Source: Palsa-504 sp963822765
GTDB taxonomy: Bacteria > Actinomycetota > Actinomycetes > Streptosporangiales > Streptosporangiaceae
Direction of reading: 5' to 3'
DNA length: 64,000 bases
Assembly (NCBI GenBank): GCA_963822765.1
Contig: CAWGJL010000007.1
Coordinates: 1 to 64,000 of the forward strand
Shown here: positions 26,190 to 34,766 of the stretch, piece after piece
How positions within the stretch are numbered: the stretch's first letter is position 1
Layout of the letters: each line of letters starts with the position of its first letter
Translations under genes and position numbers: made by a program
The notes under the pieces: generated by a model
What the model was told of the DNA's origin: nothing
Database searches by the model: none
Seen by the model: the letters and a program-made list of their open reading frames with translations, nothing else

Positions 26190-27640
26190 AGGTCCTCCTC
26201 CTCCTCGACGTTGCGGGACAGTGCCTCGTCGATGGTCATCTGGCCGGGCAGCTGATCGGGGCCGGGGGGGCTGGGGGGCGGGTCGCTGAGGCCGGCGAAG
26301 CTGATGGCGCTGCCGGCGAGCTCGGCGTCGTGGGCGGCGTCGAGGAGCCCGATGTAGTCGATGCCGGCGGGCGCGGGCGGCGGGGCGGGCTGCTCGGGAC
26401 GGGCCTTGGGGTGGGAGTGGCGGCCGATGACGTGCGGGATCGCCTGCCCGGCGGGGTTGCCGCGCCAGCGCACCTGGATGCTGGCCAGGTTGAAGGGGTC
26501 GAAGACCAGCTCGACCTTCCGGCCGGTCAGTGAGGGGTCGACCTGGTAGGTGTTGCCGTGCAGCGACACCGTCGCGGTCTTGCGGACGGTCCGGTGCTCG
26601 CTCCACAAGAATGCCTCGTGCAGCTGGCCGGGGCCGGGTAGCGGCGGGGCGGCCCCGGCCCAGCCCTGGGCCCACCGCGTCAGCGGGGCCTGCCCGGTTT
26701 CGGAGTGGACCCGGCGGTGGTAGACGGTTTCGGCCCAGGCGGTGAACAGCCGGTTCAGCTCGGCGATGCTGCTCACGTGCCGCCGTCCGCCCTGGCCGGG
26801 ATCGCCGGTGATCTCGACCAGGAACTGCTCGCGGACGGTGCGGAACAGCCGCTCGATCTTCCCTCGTCCCTGAGGGCGGCGCGGGGTGCTGTGGGTGAGC
26901 TTGATGCCGAGCACGGCGCAGCCGCGCAGCAGCCACGCGTCTGTGAACGCGGACCCGTTATCGACGTAGATGCGTTCGGGGACGCCGCGGCTGGCCAGGG
27001 CTGGCCGCAGCGCGGCGGCGAGGCGGACGGTGTCCTCGGCGTGGCCGAAACGGTGCCCGGTGATCAGCCGTGAGTGGTCGTCGATGAAGGCGAAAAGGTA
27101 CGTTTTGCGGCCTGCGATAACAGGCCCGTGCAATGCGTCTCCGGTCCACATCTCGTTGGGGCGGGCCGCCTCGAACCGGCCGAACGCAGGCGGCGGGCTG
27201 CCGTCTGGCCGGGTGTCCAGTTCCAGGCGCGCGAAGTGCCGCTGCAAGGTCCGCTCCGACGGCGACCATCCGCTGCTGGCGCGCAGGACCCGGGCCACCT
27301 GCGCGGCGGTGCGGGCCGGGTTCTCCCGCTTCAGCGCCGCGGCCAAGGCGAGCACCTCGGCCGGGGTCCGCGGGGTGACCTGGCGGGACGACGGTGCCAG
27401 CGCGTCGAACCCGCCGGACCGCCAGGCACGGATCCACCGGTCCAGGCTGGGGCGGGACACCGTGACCGGCTCGCCGAACGGCCCGGCATGCTCGCGGGTG
27501 GCCAGCTCGCGGACCAGCCGCCCGCGCTGGCGCGTACTCAGCCCGGGATCGGCTGCCTCGCGGATCAGCGAGTACCGGAATAGCGCGACAGCACGGGCCC
27601 GGCCCGCGCGGCGGGCCTCTTCATCACCTGCGGCGGACAT
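26186..27640 (-). CDS. TniA/IS481-like DDE integrase-transposase
   Basis: This 484-residue protein starts at ATG 27640, preceded by ggaggttgccc. It has two N-terminal HTH units ('LSTRQRGRLVRELATREHAG', 'VSRPSLDRWIRAWRSGGFD'). The rve catalytic core follows: first Asp in 'EMWTGDALHGPVIAG', second Asp in 'RIYVDNGSAFTD' and Glu in 'RRPQGRGKIERLFRTVRE'. A C-terminal beta-barrel region ('VSLHGNTYQVDPSLTGRKVE') completes it. All three catalytic residues are present. Downstream overlap with the ATPase gene gives a transposase-ATPase operon. Confidence 0.92.
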   Translation of the reverse strand: MSAAGDEEARRAGRARAVALFRYSLIREAADPGLSTRQRGRLVRELATREHAGPFGEPVTVSRPSLDRWIRAWRSGGFDALAPSSRQVTPRTPAEVLALAAALKRENPARTAAQVARVLRASSGWSPSERTLQRHFARLELDTRPDGSPPPAFGRFEAARPNEMWTGDALHGPVIAGRKTYLFAFIDDHSRLITGHRFGHAEDTVRLAAALRPALASRGVPERIYVDNGSAFTDAWLLRGCAVLGIKLTHSTPRRPQGRGKIERLFRTVREQFLVEITGDPGQGGRRHVSSIAELNRLFTAWAETVYHRRVHSETGQAPLTRWAQGWAGAAPPLPGPGQLHEAFLWSEHRTVRKTATVSLHGNTYQVDPSLTGRKVELVFDPFNLASIQVRWRGNPAGQAIPHVIGRHSHPKARPEQPAPPPAPAGIDYIGLLDAAHDAELAGSAISFAGLSDPPPSPPGPDQLPGQMTIDEALSRNVEEEEDL

Positions 27641-27714
27641 GGGCAACCTCCAGAACATAGGCAAAGGGGATTGATCTTGCTCCCCGCAACCCTGCCGGCC
27701 CCCCAGCCCGCCGC

Positions 27715-28323
27715 CTAGCCCGGACTGGTGTTGATCAGCTCCGGCGCCCACGACGGCGACAGCAGCTGCCCCCCGCTCACCGAACTGGCCAGCTCACCCG
27801 CCGACAAGCTGACCAGCCGCCCCGCCCAGCGGCGCCCGGCCGCAGCAGCAGCCGCGGCGACCGCCGCCACCGCGTCCGCGGCCGCCGATCCCGCCGGTGC
27901 CAGCGGCGGCGGATCGGGGTCAAGAGCGCACAGCCGCATGGTGAATACCTCGCGGACCAGCTCAGCGCGCGACGTGAACCGGGCCAGCCAGCCGCGCACC
28001 GTCGAAGCCGGGCAGCCCAGCCCAGCCGCGATCTTCCGGTGGCCCGCGCCCGCCGCGCTGGCCGTCAGGCCTGCCCAGATCACCGCCACGCCATCGGCCC
28101 GGCGCAGCAGGCAGCTCACCGGCAGCAGCACATGCGTGACCCCGCAGCCCTGGCACCGCGACCGGCGGGGGCGCAGCCGCCAGCCGATCCCGCCCTGACC
28201 CCGGATGACCCGCTCGCGGGCATGCCCCCACCCAGCCAGACGGCCCGAACAGCCCGGGCAGCGCAACCGCCCCGCCGCCAGCCGCCGCTCGACCACGCCC
28301 GCAATAACGCCTACCGTGACCAT
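27715..28323 (-). CDS. DUF6431-type zinc-binding HTH protein of transposon
   Basis: This protein has about 202 residues from ATG 28323. The N-terminus has two Cys pairs ('LRCPGCSGRLAGWGHARE' and 'SRCQGCGVTHVLLPVSCLL') forming a probable zinc ribbon. An HTH follows: 'AAGLGCPASTVRGWLARF'. The Ala-rich C-terminal half is low in information. Genes of this type recur as the first member of actinobacterial DDE/AAA transposons and may bind transposon ends or target. It sits 75 bases upstream of the transposase gene in the same direction. Confidence 0.75.
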   Translation of the reverse strand: MVTVGVIAGVVERRLAAGRLRCPGCSGRLAGWGHARERVIRGQGGIGWRLRPRRSRCQGCGVTHVLLPVSCLLRRADGVAVIWAGLTASAAGAGHRKIAAGLGCPASTVRGWLARFTSRAELVREVFTMRLCALDPDPPPLAPAGSAAADAVAAVAAAAAAAGRRWAGRLVSLSAGELASSVSGGQLLSPSWAPELINTSPG

Positions 28324-28815
28324 CGGTGCCTCCGCGCACCTCGCGCGGCCCTCCCGGCACTCGGCCAAGAGAAGACGGGAGGGCCGCCGCCTACCCGAAC
28401 CTGATCACGGTGGCGTCGCACACGAAAAAGGACAACCCCTCAGGGCTGCCCTCCCGGCCATCCTCACCACAACGACGCTAGCCCGCCGCTACGTCCTCAT
28501 TACCAAGGTCGCGGGACAGCTGCCTGATGTTGAAGCTCATGAGAGCCCAACGAGCGGTACAGCAGATGAGTACAGAAACCTGTCCGCCCAGCAGCGGCTT
28601 CATACGACCGAAGCAGCCCTGTGAGCTGCACCAACGGCCAACATCGACTCGTCTGCAACTCGTTCACACCGAGGTAATCGTCTCCTAGCGCGAGGACCGT
28701 CTGTCCGGTGAGTCTGCAGATCTGACGGACTACCATGAGTCATCCGACACACCAGCGAGGCGATCTGATGGATGCTGCGTACTAGGAAGACCTGGCCGGA
28801 CGACTCTACGGTCTA
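28324..28815. other. Transposon right end and adjoining intergenic region
   Basis: No gene is supported here. A 10-bp perfect stem (GGCCCTCCCG and CGGGAGGGCC) lies near 28347-28385, upstream of the DUF6431 gene. The proposed right end with inward TGTC is at 28515-28518. Base composition falls clearly to the right of this point, consistent with a module boundary. Confidence 0.4.
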
Positions 28816-29043
28816 GTGATCAGATTCAGTGATCGGCTTCCCGCCGATCTGGTGCAGCGGCTGCACCACGTCACCGAGGTTGGGGAGTACGACCTGGCGC
28901 TTGAGGACATGGCCGCAATGCTGACTCACGCCAAGATCGCCATCACCGATCAGGAGCGCGACGACATGCTGGCCCTAGCCCGTCAGATGAAGATAGACAT
29001 CCGCGTTTCGGACGCGCTCAGATCCATTCCGCACGCCAACTGA
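28816..29043 (+). CDS. MafI-family-like immunity protein (orphan)
   Basis: This 75-residue protein starts at GTG 28816. The sequence 'LVQRLHHVTEVGEYDLALED' and 'MAAMLTHAKIAITDQERDDM', ending in 'LALARQMKIDIR', matches the small all-helical MafI type. Those proteins neutralise Maf-class polymorphic toxins. No toxin gene lies beside it on either side, so it would be an orphan immunity gene, protecting against toxins delivered by neighbouring strains. The assignment is from motif memory and needs profile confirmation. Confidence 0.55.
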   Translation: MIRFSDRLPADLVQRLHHVTEVGEYDLALEDMAAMLTHAKIAITDQERDDMLALARQMKIDIRVSDALRSIPHAN

Positions 29044-29154
29044 CTTCAGTTGGCGCAGAGCGCCAACTGTCCGCTGTGCTGATCAGGGGCCACATCGCTA
29101 CGCGATTAGGCGAGCGGCTATCTTCCTCACCGGACATTACTTAGATGCCGGACG

Positions 29155-29415
29155 TCATAGCAGTATTACTCTCCTAATGTCATTCTGTTCGATAACGGCA
29201 ATCTCATTTCCTTTAGACCTTTCGTCTTCCAGGAATCGCCACGCTCGGATTGCTCGTCGTATCCCTTCAGTGATAGTCAGGCCTTGGCGTTCGAGGAGAG
29301 TCTTGAATTCATCCGCGGTCTCGGTACTCAGATTAATCGACAACCGAACAACGGCTCCCTTATCCTGGGAACGCTTCCGGCCATCTCCATCGGTTTCGTC
29401 TCGGACGACCGTCAT
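29155..29415 (-). CDS. Ribbon-helix-helix DNA-binding protein
   Basis: This 86-residue protein starts at ATG 29415. The central 'VVRLSINLSTETADEFKTLL' and 'ERQGLTITEGIRRAIRAWRF' form a textbook RHH domain (beta strand, two helices). A short charged N-terminus and a hydrophobic tail ending 'DIRRVILL' flank it. No toxin is encoded next to it, so it may be a stand-alone regulator or an orphan antitoxin. The coding region is much less GC-rich than the left part of the window, suggesting transfer. Confidence 0.75.
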   Translation of the reverse strand: MTVVRDETDGDGRKRSQDKGAVVRLSINLSTETADEFKTLLERQGLTITEGIRRAIRAWRFLEDERSKGNEIAVIEQNDIRRVILL

Positions 29416-30034
29416 TTGATCCAGCTTCCGCGCGCGATGGTGGTTAGTGCGGCATATGTCGGGTATGCCCCTAAGGTTCCGTTGCGAAGCCTTAGGACGG
29501 ATGCAGGCATAGTGTTAGACATGAGTCAAACTCCCCCCACGGGTTCTCCTGGACAAGGTAGAGATGCTGTCCTTGCAGGTCAGCCCCTAGTCACTGAATG
29601 TAACAACATCATACCTCAGTGACAGGCCTTGCGCACCAGACTCCTACTAACTACACATCTAAGTCTCACCCGGACAAAATGCAGACAACGCCACTTGACG
29701 ACTTGTACGACCTGCTATTCATCCGAGCAGCTTGCTCTGATAAGAATCGGTTTCGTGCAATTGTCAATTGAATATGCCGATACAAGGCGTAATGCACAGT
29801 GGATGTCAAGCGGATGGAAAATTTTTGCGTAAAGAGCCACCATCGGATGTGCGGTTCCTGCTAACGTCCCACCAGGTGCTCGGCAAAGCCACAAGCTAAA
29901 CCGGACGCAGGTAAACCGTCTGTCGATGCGAGTCGGCGAAGCGGCGACTCATGGACGGTCTGGCCATGCACGACCAAACATGAAGGGTGAGCTCGACGTC
30001 CGCAAGATCCCCCCAATGGAGGAAATGACTCGAA
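29416..30034. other. Low-GC intergenic region
   Basis: No gene is supported in these roughly 620 bases. Frames at 29284-29622 and 29629-29832 lack ribosome binding sites and recognisable motifs. The AT content is well above the window average. Confidence 0.4.
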
Positions 30035-30250
30035 ATGTCAGCAAAGGTTAAGCATGACAAGAAACGAGGACATAAGCACAGAAAGGTTTATAAGGGCCGC
30101 GCAAAGCGACTAATTGCCGGTCTGCTCGCGGCAGGAGCAATTGTGACGACCGGGACGGGTTACGCTAGGACGCTTCCCGCCCCGGCGCCAGCGCCTAGCT
30201 GCGTCGAGGTACACCTGCCGGTCCTTGGACAAGGCAGCCACATGTCCTAA
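30035..30250 (+). CDS. Small cationic membrane or exported peptide
   Basis: This 71-residue protein has a very basic N-terminus ('KVKHDKKRGHKHRKVYKGR') followed by one hydrophobic segment ('LIAGLLAAGAIVTTGTGYA') and a Pro-Ala linker. Its layout is that of an exported or membrane-anchored small protein. A ggaggaaatgac stretch lies upstream of the start at 30035. I do not recognise a family, and its reality rests on composition and the ribosome binding site. Confidence 0.4.
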   Translation: MSAKVKHDKKRGHKHRKVYKGRAKRLIAGLLAAGAIVTTGTGYARTLPAPAPAPSCVEVHLPVLGQGSHMS

Positions 30251-30626
30251 CACGCCAGTGCGGAGGCGGGGCGGTTCAGGAATCTGGTTCGGGATCGCCT
30301 CGCCTCTAGATACCACTATAGATCGCCAAATATTATGTACAGGTCAGTTGCGGATGACGGTTGACTCCTAAGCGTCAACATGTCGGCAGGGTGCAGCAGC
30401 AAACTGCAGCAACCGCACCGACCGACACCGATCCACAACGACCAGGAAAGACTTCTGACCTGCGCTAACGACCGTCAACGACCGTCCTGCTACTAGTTCG
30501 CACCGAGGGGTCGGCTGGCCAGACTGACCAGAGGCAGTCCCGGGTAGGGGAGCTGCCCTTCAGGATGTGGGCAGTTGCCCCGCCGCGCCGCGTGTACGGC
30601 GAGGCCTTCCGCTATATCCTCCGGCT
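30251..30626. other. Intergenic region
   Basis: No gene is supported. Short direct repeats such as 'cgaccg' variants around 30415-30490 are present but irregular. Confidence 0.35.
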
Positions 30627-31448
30627 ATGTCTACAAGCGAGTCTCGCGAGGCTGGATCTGCGACCGGTGGCCTAGGCGGAATTAGCTCAGGCGTAGGGTA
30701 CGGCGCTGTTAAGCATCCCGGTTACTTTTTCGACGAGCCGCCGTCGGCAGCGCAAGCGCTAGGTGTCCTGCGGATCGAGATCCACGGCAGTTGGTCGGTA
30801 GCCGACCTCATCAAACTACTCGGGCGTTTGGAAGATGGATATAAGGCAGCTGCGGCGTTGGAATCGCTGATCGGTCGGCCGGCAGTGCTGAGCCAGCGTC
30901 CGCAATCCGCCAGCTTCTCCGCAGATGACTTGCTTCAGACCGTGACAGCGTTCCAGCTCGCCGGCGGCCTGCGTCTGGGATCGCTTCGTTACGAGTCGCC
31001 GGGATTCCTGGAAGTGATCGGGGCGCTCAATCCGCTGAAGACCGTGAAGGACGGCATCACCGAGAACCGGGAGATTAATCGCAAGAGAGACGAGACGCGC
31101 AGGCTCGACGAGCGCGAGCGTGGGCAGCAGGCAATGCAGCACAAGGAAGCGATGACCCGCGAGAGCCGAGCGAGCGAACAGCAACAGCAGAGTCACGCTC
31201 TTGAGGTCGCCCAGCTCCAGTTGCAAGCTGAACAAGCGCGATTCAACGTGATGAGTGGTCTCATTGACCGGCTGCCGACCGACCAGCAGTCGGTTGTGGC
31301 GGCGCAGCTTCTTCAGAACCTCATGGGAGCCACTGAGGCGATCGCCAATGATGCAAGGATCGATGGGCCAAGATGCTCGAACAGACCACTTCGGCGCCTG
31401 AAAGCTCATGAGGTTCTGGGGAAGCGACGGCACCGGTGGCCATGGTAA
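30627..31448 (+). CDS. Hypothetical protein with long charged helix, upstream of NACHT gene
   Basis: This protein has 273 residues from ATG 30627. I cannot name the family. The first third contains 'LRIEIHGSWSVADLIKLLGR'; the middle has 'LRLGSLRYESPGFLEVIG' and 'ALNPLKTVKDGITENREI'. Residues 150-205 form a long, highly charged helix (for example 'RKRDETRRLDERERGQQAM') likely to be a coiled coil. No transmembrane helix is clear. The 'SPGFLEVIG' turn resembles small effector-associated domains that accompany STAND NTPases. The NACHT gene lies 340 bases downstream in the same direction, so a functional pairing is plausible but not shown. Confidence 0.55.
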   Translation: MSTSESREAGSATGGLGGISSGVGYGAVKHPGYFFDEPPSAAQALGVLRIEIHGSWSVADLIKLLGRLEDGYKAAAALESLIGRPAVLSQRPQSASFSADDLLQTVTAFQLAGGLRLGSLRYESPGFLEVIGALNPLKTVKDGITENREINRKRDETRRLDERERGQQAMQHKEAMTRESRASEQQQQSHALEVAQLQLQAEQARFNVMSGLIDRLPTDQQSVVAAQLLQNLMGATEAIANDARIDGPRCSNRPLRRLKAHEVLGKRRHRWPW

Positions 31449-31788
31449 CGCCCAATGAGTGCCCAGTTCGCCCGGCTGTGTGATGACGTTCCTGCTCAGC
31501 GCATGAACTACGAGATCCCCGAAGGCGCATCTTGAAAGCATGTCGCGCCATCACCTTGTGCTGACGACTCCTCGCCTTAGATCCTGGCAGGCTGGTAATG
31601 GCGCATTGCTTGGCAGACGAAGCGGGAAAGTGACCGCTCTGCAACGGCAGAGGGCCTGAGTGACAGCCCGCATTGAGGGGCCCTGCCGGTGCGGCTGCGC
31701 TGCCCTAGGCATGACTGGCAGACTTGACGAAGAGGCCACGCCAGTCCCTGGTTGGGGTCGCAACGTATAAAGGGCGAGGGGGTATCGG

Positions 31789-33780
31789 GTGGGCAGAGAT
31801 TTCTGGGCTGGCCGCCGTCCTGTCTGGGTGGCCGCCGGTCTGGTGCTAGCGAGTGTGTCCCTGACGGTCTGGCTGCTTCGAGATAAATCTGGTGCGAACA
31901 CCGCCAATATCCTGGCGCTGCCGGTGGCGATCGTGTCGCTGGGTGTCGCGTGCCGGGGGCTGTGGCCCGTCCCACCGTTGAGCCGGGTAGCCCGGGAACT
32001 GGCCGCTGGGGTTGCCCAGGAGCGGGGACGCGCCCGGCGGCAGGCGCTGGGGATGTCCGGGGATGCCCGTCCGGCGGAGGTGGCCTTCCGGTCTCCGCTT
32101 GCTGGTGAGGAGTCGGAGTTGGTGCGCTGGCGTGCTGATGGCGGGGCCGCGTACGGCACTTTAAGGGATGTGGCCGATTACTACAGGTCGCTGGATCGCG
32201 GGCGGCTGGTGGTGCTTGGTGAGCCCGGGGCCGGGAAGACGGTGCTCGCGACCCAGCTGGTCATCGACCTGGTCCAGGGACTGCCGGACGGTGAGTTTCA
32301 GCCAGGTGCCCGGCATCTGGTGCCGGTGTGGCTCAGCCTGCCCTCGCTGAACCTTGGCGAGATCGACGCGCTGGCCCAGGTCAGTGCCGAGGAGATAGCT
32401 GCCCTGCTTGACCAGTGGATCATCGGGCAGATGTCGGTGGTGTACCAGGTACCCAGGTCCGCCGCCGGAAGGCTGCTCCGGGAGCGGTGGATACTGCCCG
32501 TACTCGACGGGCTCGACGGGCTCGACGGGCTCGACGGGCTCGACGGGCTCGACGGGCTCGACGGGCTCGACGGGCTCGACGAAATGGATACCGCCAGTCC
32601 TGAAGGCCTGTCACGGCCGCGGGCAGCGGCCGTGGTACGGGCCCTGAATGCCGGAATCGGTCGGCGGCCGGTCGTGCTGGTCTGCCGGCACAGGGAATAC
32701 AGCCAGCTCGCGCGGTCTGCCAGCGTCCCGGGAGAAGATCCGGTCCTGCAAGACGCCAATCAGATCATCCTTCAGCCCCTCGATATGACCGCGATATGCG
32801 ACTACCTGACTAGGCGCTTTCCCGGTGAGCATCATGGGGAGCTAGTGGCCCGCTGGGAGACCGTCCGGTGCACCCTTCAAGCCACACCCGTACCGGCGCC
32901 GGGCGGCAGCCTTGCCCGGGTCCTGTCCAACCCGTGGCAGCTCTTCCTCGCCACAGCCGCCTACCAGGACAGCGAATCCGACCCGGGCGAGCTGACCAAG
33001 GTTCCCCCCGGCAAGGTGAGCGAGCACCTGCTGGCCCAGCTGATCCCCGCTCTTACCCTCCATGCCCCCCGTCCTGGCGGAGGTTACTACGCCCCCGGTG
33101 AGGTCCGCACCTGGCTCTGTACGCTCGCCCGACATCTGGACCAGACCAGCCGACAGCTATCCTGGTCATCGACCGACCTGCACCTTGAGCGGCTGTGGCC
33201 GATCGCGGGTCAGGGCAAAGTGCAGCGACTCAGCACGCTCGCCTGTATAGCCATCCTTTCGGCCGGATTCGTCGCTCCCGGCCTAGTTTGGGTTCACAGC
33301 CGGGGGCGCTGGTTTCCCGACACTAGGTCGGCCTGGTTCGGGCTCATCGGGGCCATCGGCGTTATCACTTTTCTCTCCATCATCATCACCGCTGACACCG
33401 ACCCCACCCTGAACCGACTTGACTTGCGGCTCACCTCATCACGTAACCGCAGGAAGCTGGCGTTCGGGCTGGCGGGCTGGCTGGCGTTGGGGCTGGCGGG
33501 CGGGCTGACGTTCGGGCTGGCGAGCGGGCTGGCGGGCGGGCTGACGTTCGGGCTGGCGGGCGGGCTGACGTTGGGGCTGGCGGGCGGGCTGGCGGTCGGG
33601 CTGACGACCTGGATCCGTTATGTAATCGGATGCTGGCTAGCCCGCCGAGAGCGGATGCTACCGCGGCGGGTCGGCCAGTTCTTTGACTGGGCTTACAGCG
33701 CAAACTTGCTGCGCATGTCAGGTACAGCCGTACAGTTCCGGCATAGCGAGCTCCAAGCCTGGCTAACCCCTCATCCTTAG
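31789..33780 (+). CDS. Membrane NACHT (STAND) NTPase with expanded Walker B repeat
   Basis: This 663-residue protein starts at GTG 31789. Two N-terminal hydrophobic helices (residues 11-30 and 40-60) precede a NACHT domain: Walker A 'VVLGEPGAGKTVLATQ' (GEPGAGKT at 144-151) and Walker B 'ILPVLDGLD'. In Walker B the LDG triplet occurs eight times before the final LDE (residues 239-265). 'GRRPVVLVCRHREY' is the sensor-1 strand. The winged-helix part and 'VSEHLLAQLIPALT' follow. The C-terminus has Gly-Leu-rich membrane helices and ends 'AVQFRHSELQAWL', like the usual 'F.H...QEYL' end of NACHT modules. Such proteins are antiphage sensors in several systems. No separate effector gene is obvious. 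Confidence 0.88.
   Translation: MGRDFWAGRRPVWVAAGLVLASVSLTVWLLRDKSGANTANILALPVAIVSLGVACRGLWPVPPLSRVARELAAGVAQERGRARRQALGMSGDARPAEVAFRSPLAGEESELVRWRADGGAAYGTLRDVADYYRSLDRGRLVVLGEPGAGKTVLATQLVIDLVQGLPDGEFQPGARHLVPVWLSLPSLNLGEIDALAQVSAEEIAALLDQWIIGQMSVVYQVPRSAAGRLLRERWILPVLDGLDGLDGLDGLDGLDGLDGLDGLDEMDTASPEGLSRPRAAAVVRALNAGIGRRPVVLVCRHREYSQLARSASVPGEDPVLQDANQIILQPLDMTAICDYLTRRFPGEHHGELVARWETVRCTLQATPVPAPGGSLARVLSNPWQLFLATAAYQDSESDPGELTKVPPGKVSEHLLAQLIPALTLHAPRPGGGYYAPGEVRTWLCTLARHLDQTSRQLSWSSTDLHLERLWPIAGQGKVQRLSTLACIAILSAGFVAPGLVWVHSRGRWFPDTRSAWFGLIGAIGVITFLSIIITADTDPTLNRLDLRLTSSRNRRKLAFGLAGWLALGLAGGLTFGLASGLAGGLTFGLAGGLTLGLAGGLAVGLTTWIRYVIGCWLARRERMLPRRVGQFFDWAYSANLLRMSGTAVQFRHSELQAWLTPHP
32503..32580 (+). 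repeat. Eight-copy 9-bp tandem repeat in Walker B (LDG)n
   Basis: The unit ctcgacggg is repeated eight times without a single mismatch, followed by ctcgac as the start of the final LDE. Each unit encodes Leu-Asp-Gly, so copy-number change keeps the frame. Relatives normally have one LDG before LDE here. Confidence 0.97.
33460..33609 (+). repeat. Imperfect Gly/Leu-coding repeats in NACHT membrane region
   Basis: Units of the type 'ggctggcgggcgggctgacg' recur about five times with small changes. They encode alternating 'GLAGGLTFGLA' segments within the C-terminal membrane helices of the NTPase. The array is DNA-repetitive and may vary in length between strains. Confidence 0.8.
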
Positions 33781-34174
33781 GATCTTCCCACGCAGCTGGG
33801 ACGAGAGTAACGACCGAATGGCATGGCAGCGGGCTATCGCAGGTCACGATGTTGCGAGGGAAGGGTCTGTAAACCCGTCGGCTTCTCGTCAAGGTGCCTG
33901 CAAATAAAGGTGCTCGGCTGGCGGCAACTACTGACGTGACACGCAAGCCGTCACCTGCTGCTATCGACAGCTCGCTTTGGCGGCCTGGCAGTCAGGTCAT
34001 GGCGCCATGCAAGCTCGGCCGCCCCGCAATGGAGAGCGACTGCTCGATTTTGCGGAGTGGCCGCCAAGGTCCTCCACTACCCGACACGGATTTGGCGCAG
34101 GCTGCCGGTTCTAACTTCTTGTCTAACATTTCGTTGGAACCTGGTAGCACGGTTACATAGAGTGCCTGGTCAGA
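33781..34174. other. Intergenic region
   Basis: No gene is supported. The open frame 33894-34160 (+) has no recognisable motif or good ribosome binding site. Confidence 0.35.
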
Positions 34175-34257
34175 CTACAAGCCTAGGCCGCGGGCAATGA
34201 TTTCCTTCTGAATCTCGGTGGTGCCGCCGAAGATGGACCGAGCACTGTTGGTTGGCA
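34175..34257 (-). pseudogene. Acyl-CoA dehydrogenase, last 27 residues only
   Basis: The minus strand reads 'SIFGGTTEIQKEIIARGLGL' and stop at 34175. This is the nearly invariant C-terminus of acyl-CoA dehydrogenases, which contacts the FAD. Nothing recognisable of the enzyme remains upstream. It is probably the scar of the chromosomal gene interrupted when the neighbouring modules arrived. Confidence 0.7.
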
Positions 34258-34526
34258 TGGGCTCAGGCGTCGGGATGAAGCCTTTTGCGCTGATCTTCAG
34301 CAGCCTCCCCGTCGGGACCCCTAGAGCGTCATTCGAGGCAACGGCGGCAAATACAGTCGCGCCCCTGTGAACATATAAGGACGGCCTTCCGTCGGTAAAG
34401 ACGTCCCGGCACGTCTAGCCGCAGTCCTGGCGCGTAGTAACCACGTCCTGACACTCCGACGCATCCTGCATGCACAACCGCAGACCCGCCGCTCAGGCGG
34501 ACGGATCGCGTCGAGTGGAGGATTCA

Positions 34527-34766
34527 ATGCATCCGATTCTCGTTGCCGCTCTTGCTGAGGACCAGCACCGGCGTTGTCCCTGTGAGGCGGTTACTCAACA
34601 GCCCCGCCGTCTGTGCCGCAGCTGCCGCCGCCAGCGTCTGGAGATGCAGGACTACGCGACCATACCGTCCCGGCACTTGCCGCTGGCACGCCTATTCCGA
34701 AACGCCCGGCCCTTCGCGCGGGTGCTGTCACTGCTCCGAAGCATCAGCAAGGGATGCCAGGGCTGA
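34527..34766 (+). CDS. Small Cys/Arg-rich protein of AICE-type module
   Basis: This protein has 79 residues from ATG 34527, preceded by ggaggattca. It begins 'MHPILVAALAEDQHRRCPCE' and contains 'RLCRSCRRQRLE'; the two Cys pairs may bind a metal. Small proteins with this start are frequent beside the excisionase and integrase genes of actinomycete integrative elements. The end overlaps the next small gene. No function is known. Confidence 0.5.
   Translation: MHPILVAALAEDQHRRCPCEAVTQQPRRLCRSCRRQRLEMQDYATIPSRHLPLARLFRNARPFARVLSLLRSISKGCQG

Larger units (their letters stand above)
25224..28518. mobile_element. DUF6431 / DDE transposase / AAA ATPase transposon
   Basis: Three co-directional minus-strand genes form a Mu/Tn7-like (TniA-TniB type) unit. 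Both proposed outer ends begin TGTC pointing inward. Similar internal motifs ('gcgtcgttg' followed by a ggtga stretch) occur about 60 and 40 bases in from the left and right ends. I could not find a target-site duplication, so the exact borders are tentative. Confidence 0.4.

Noticed and set aside
32503..32580. CRISPR-like repeat
   Set aside because: The repeat is a 9-bp coding tandem array without spacers; no cas genes are present in the window.
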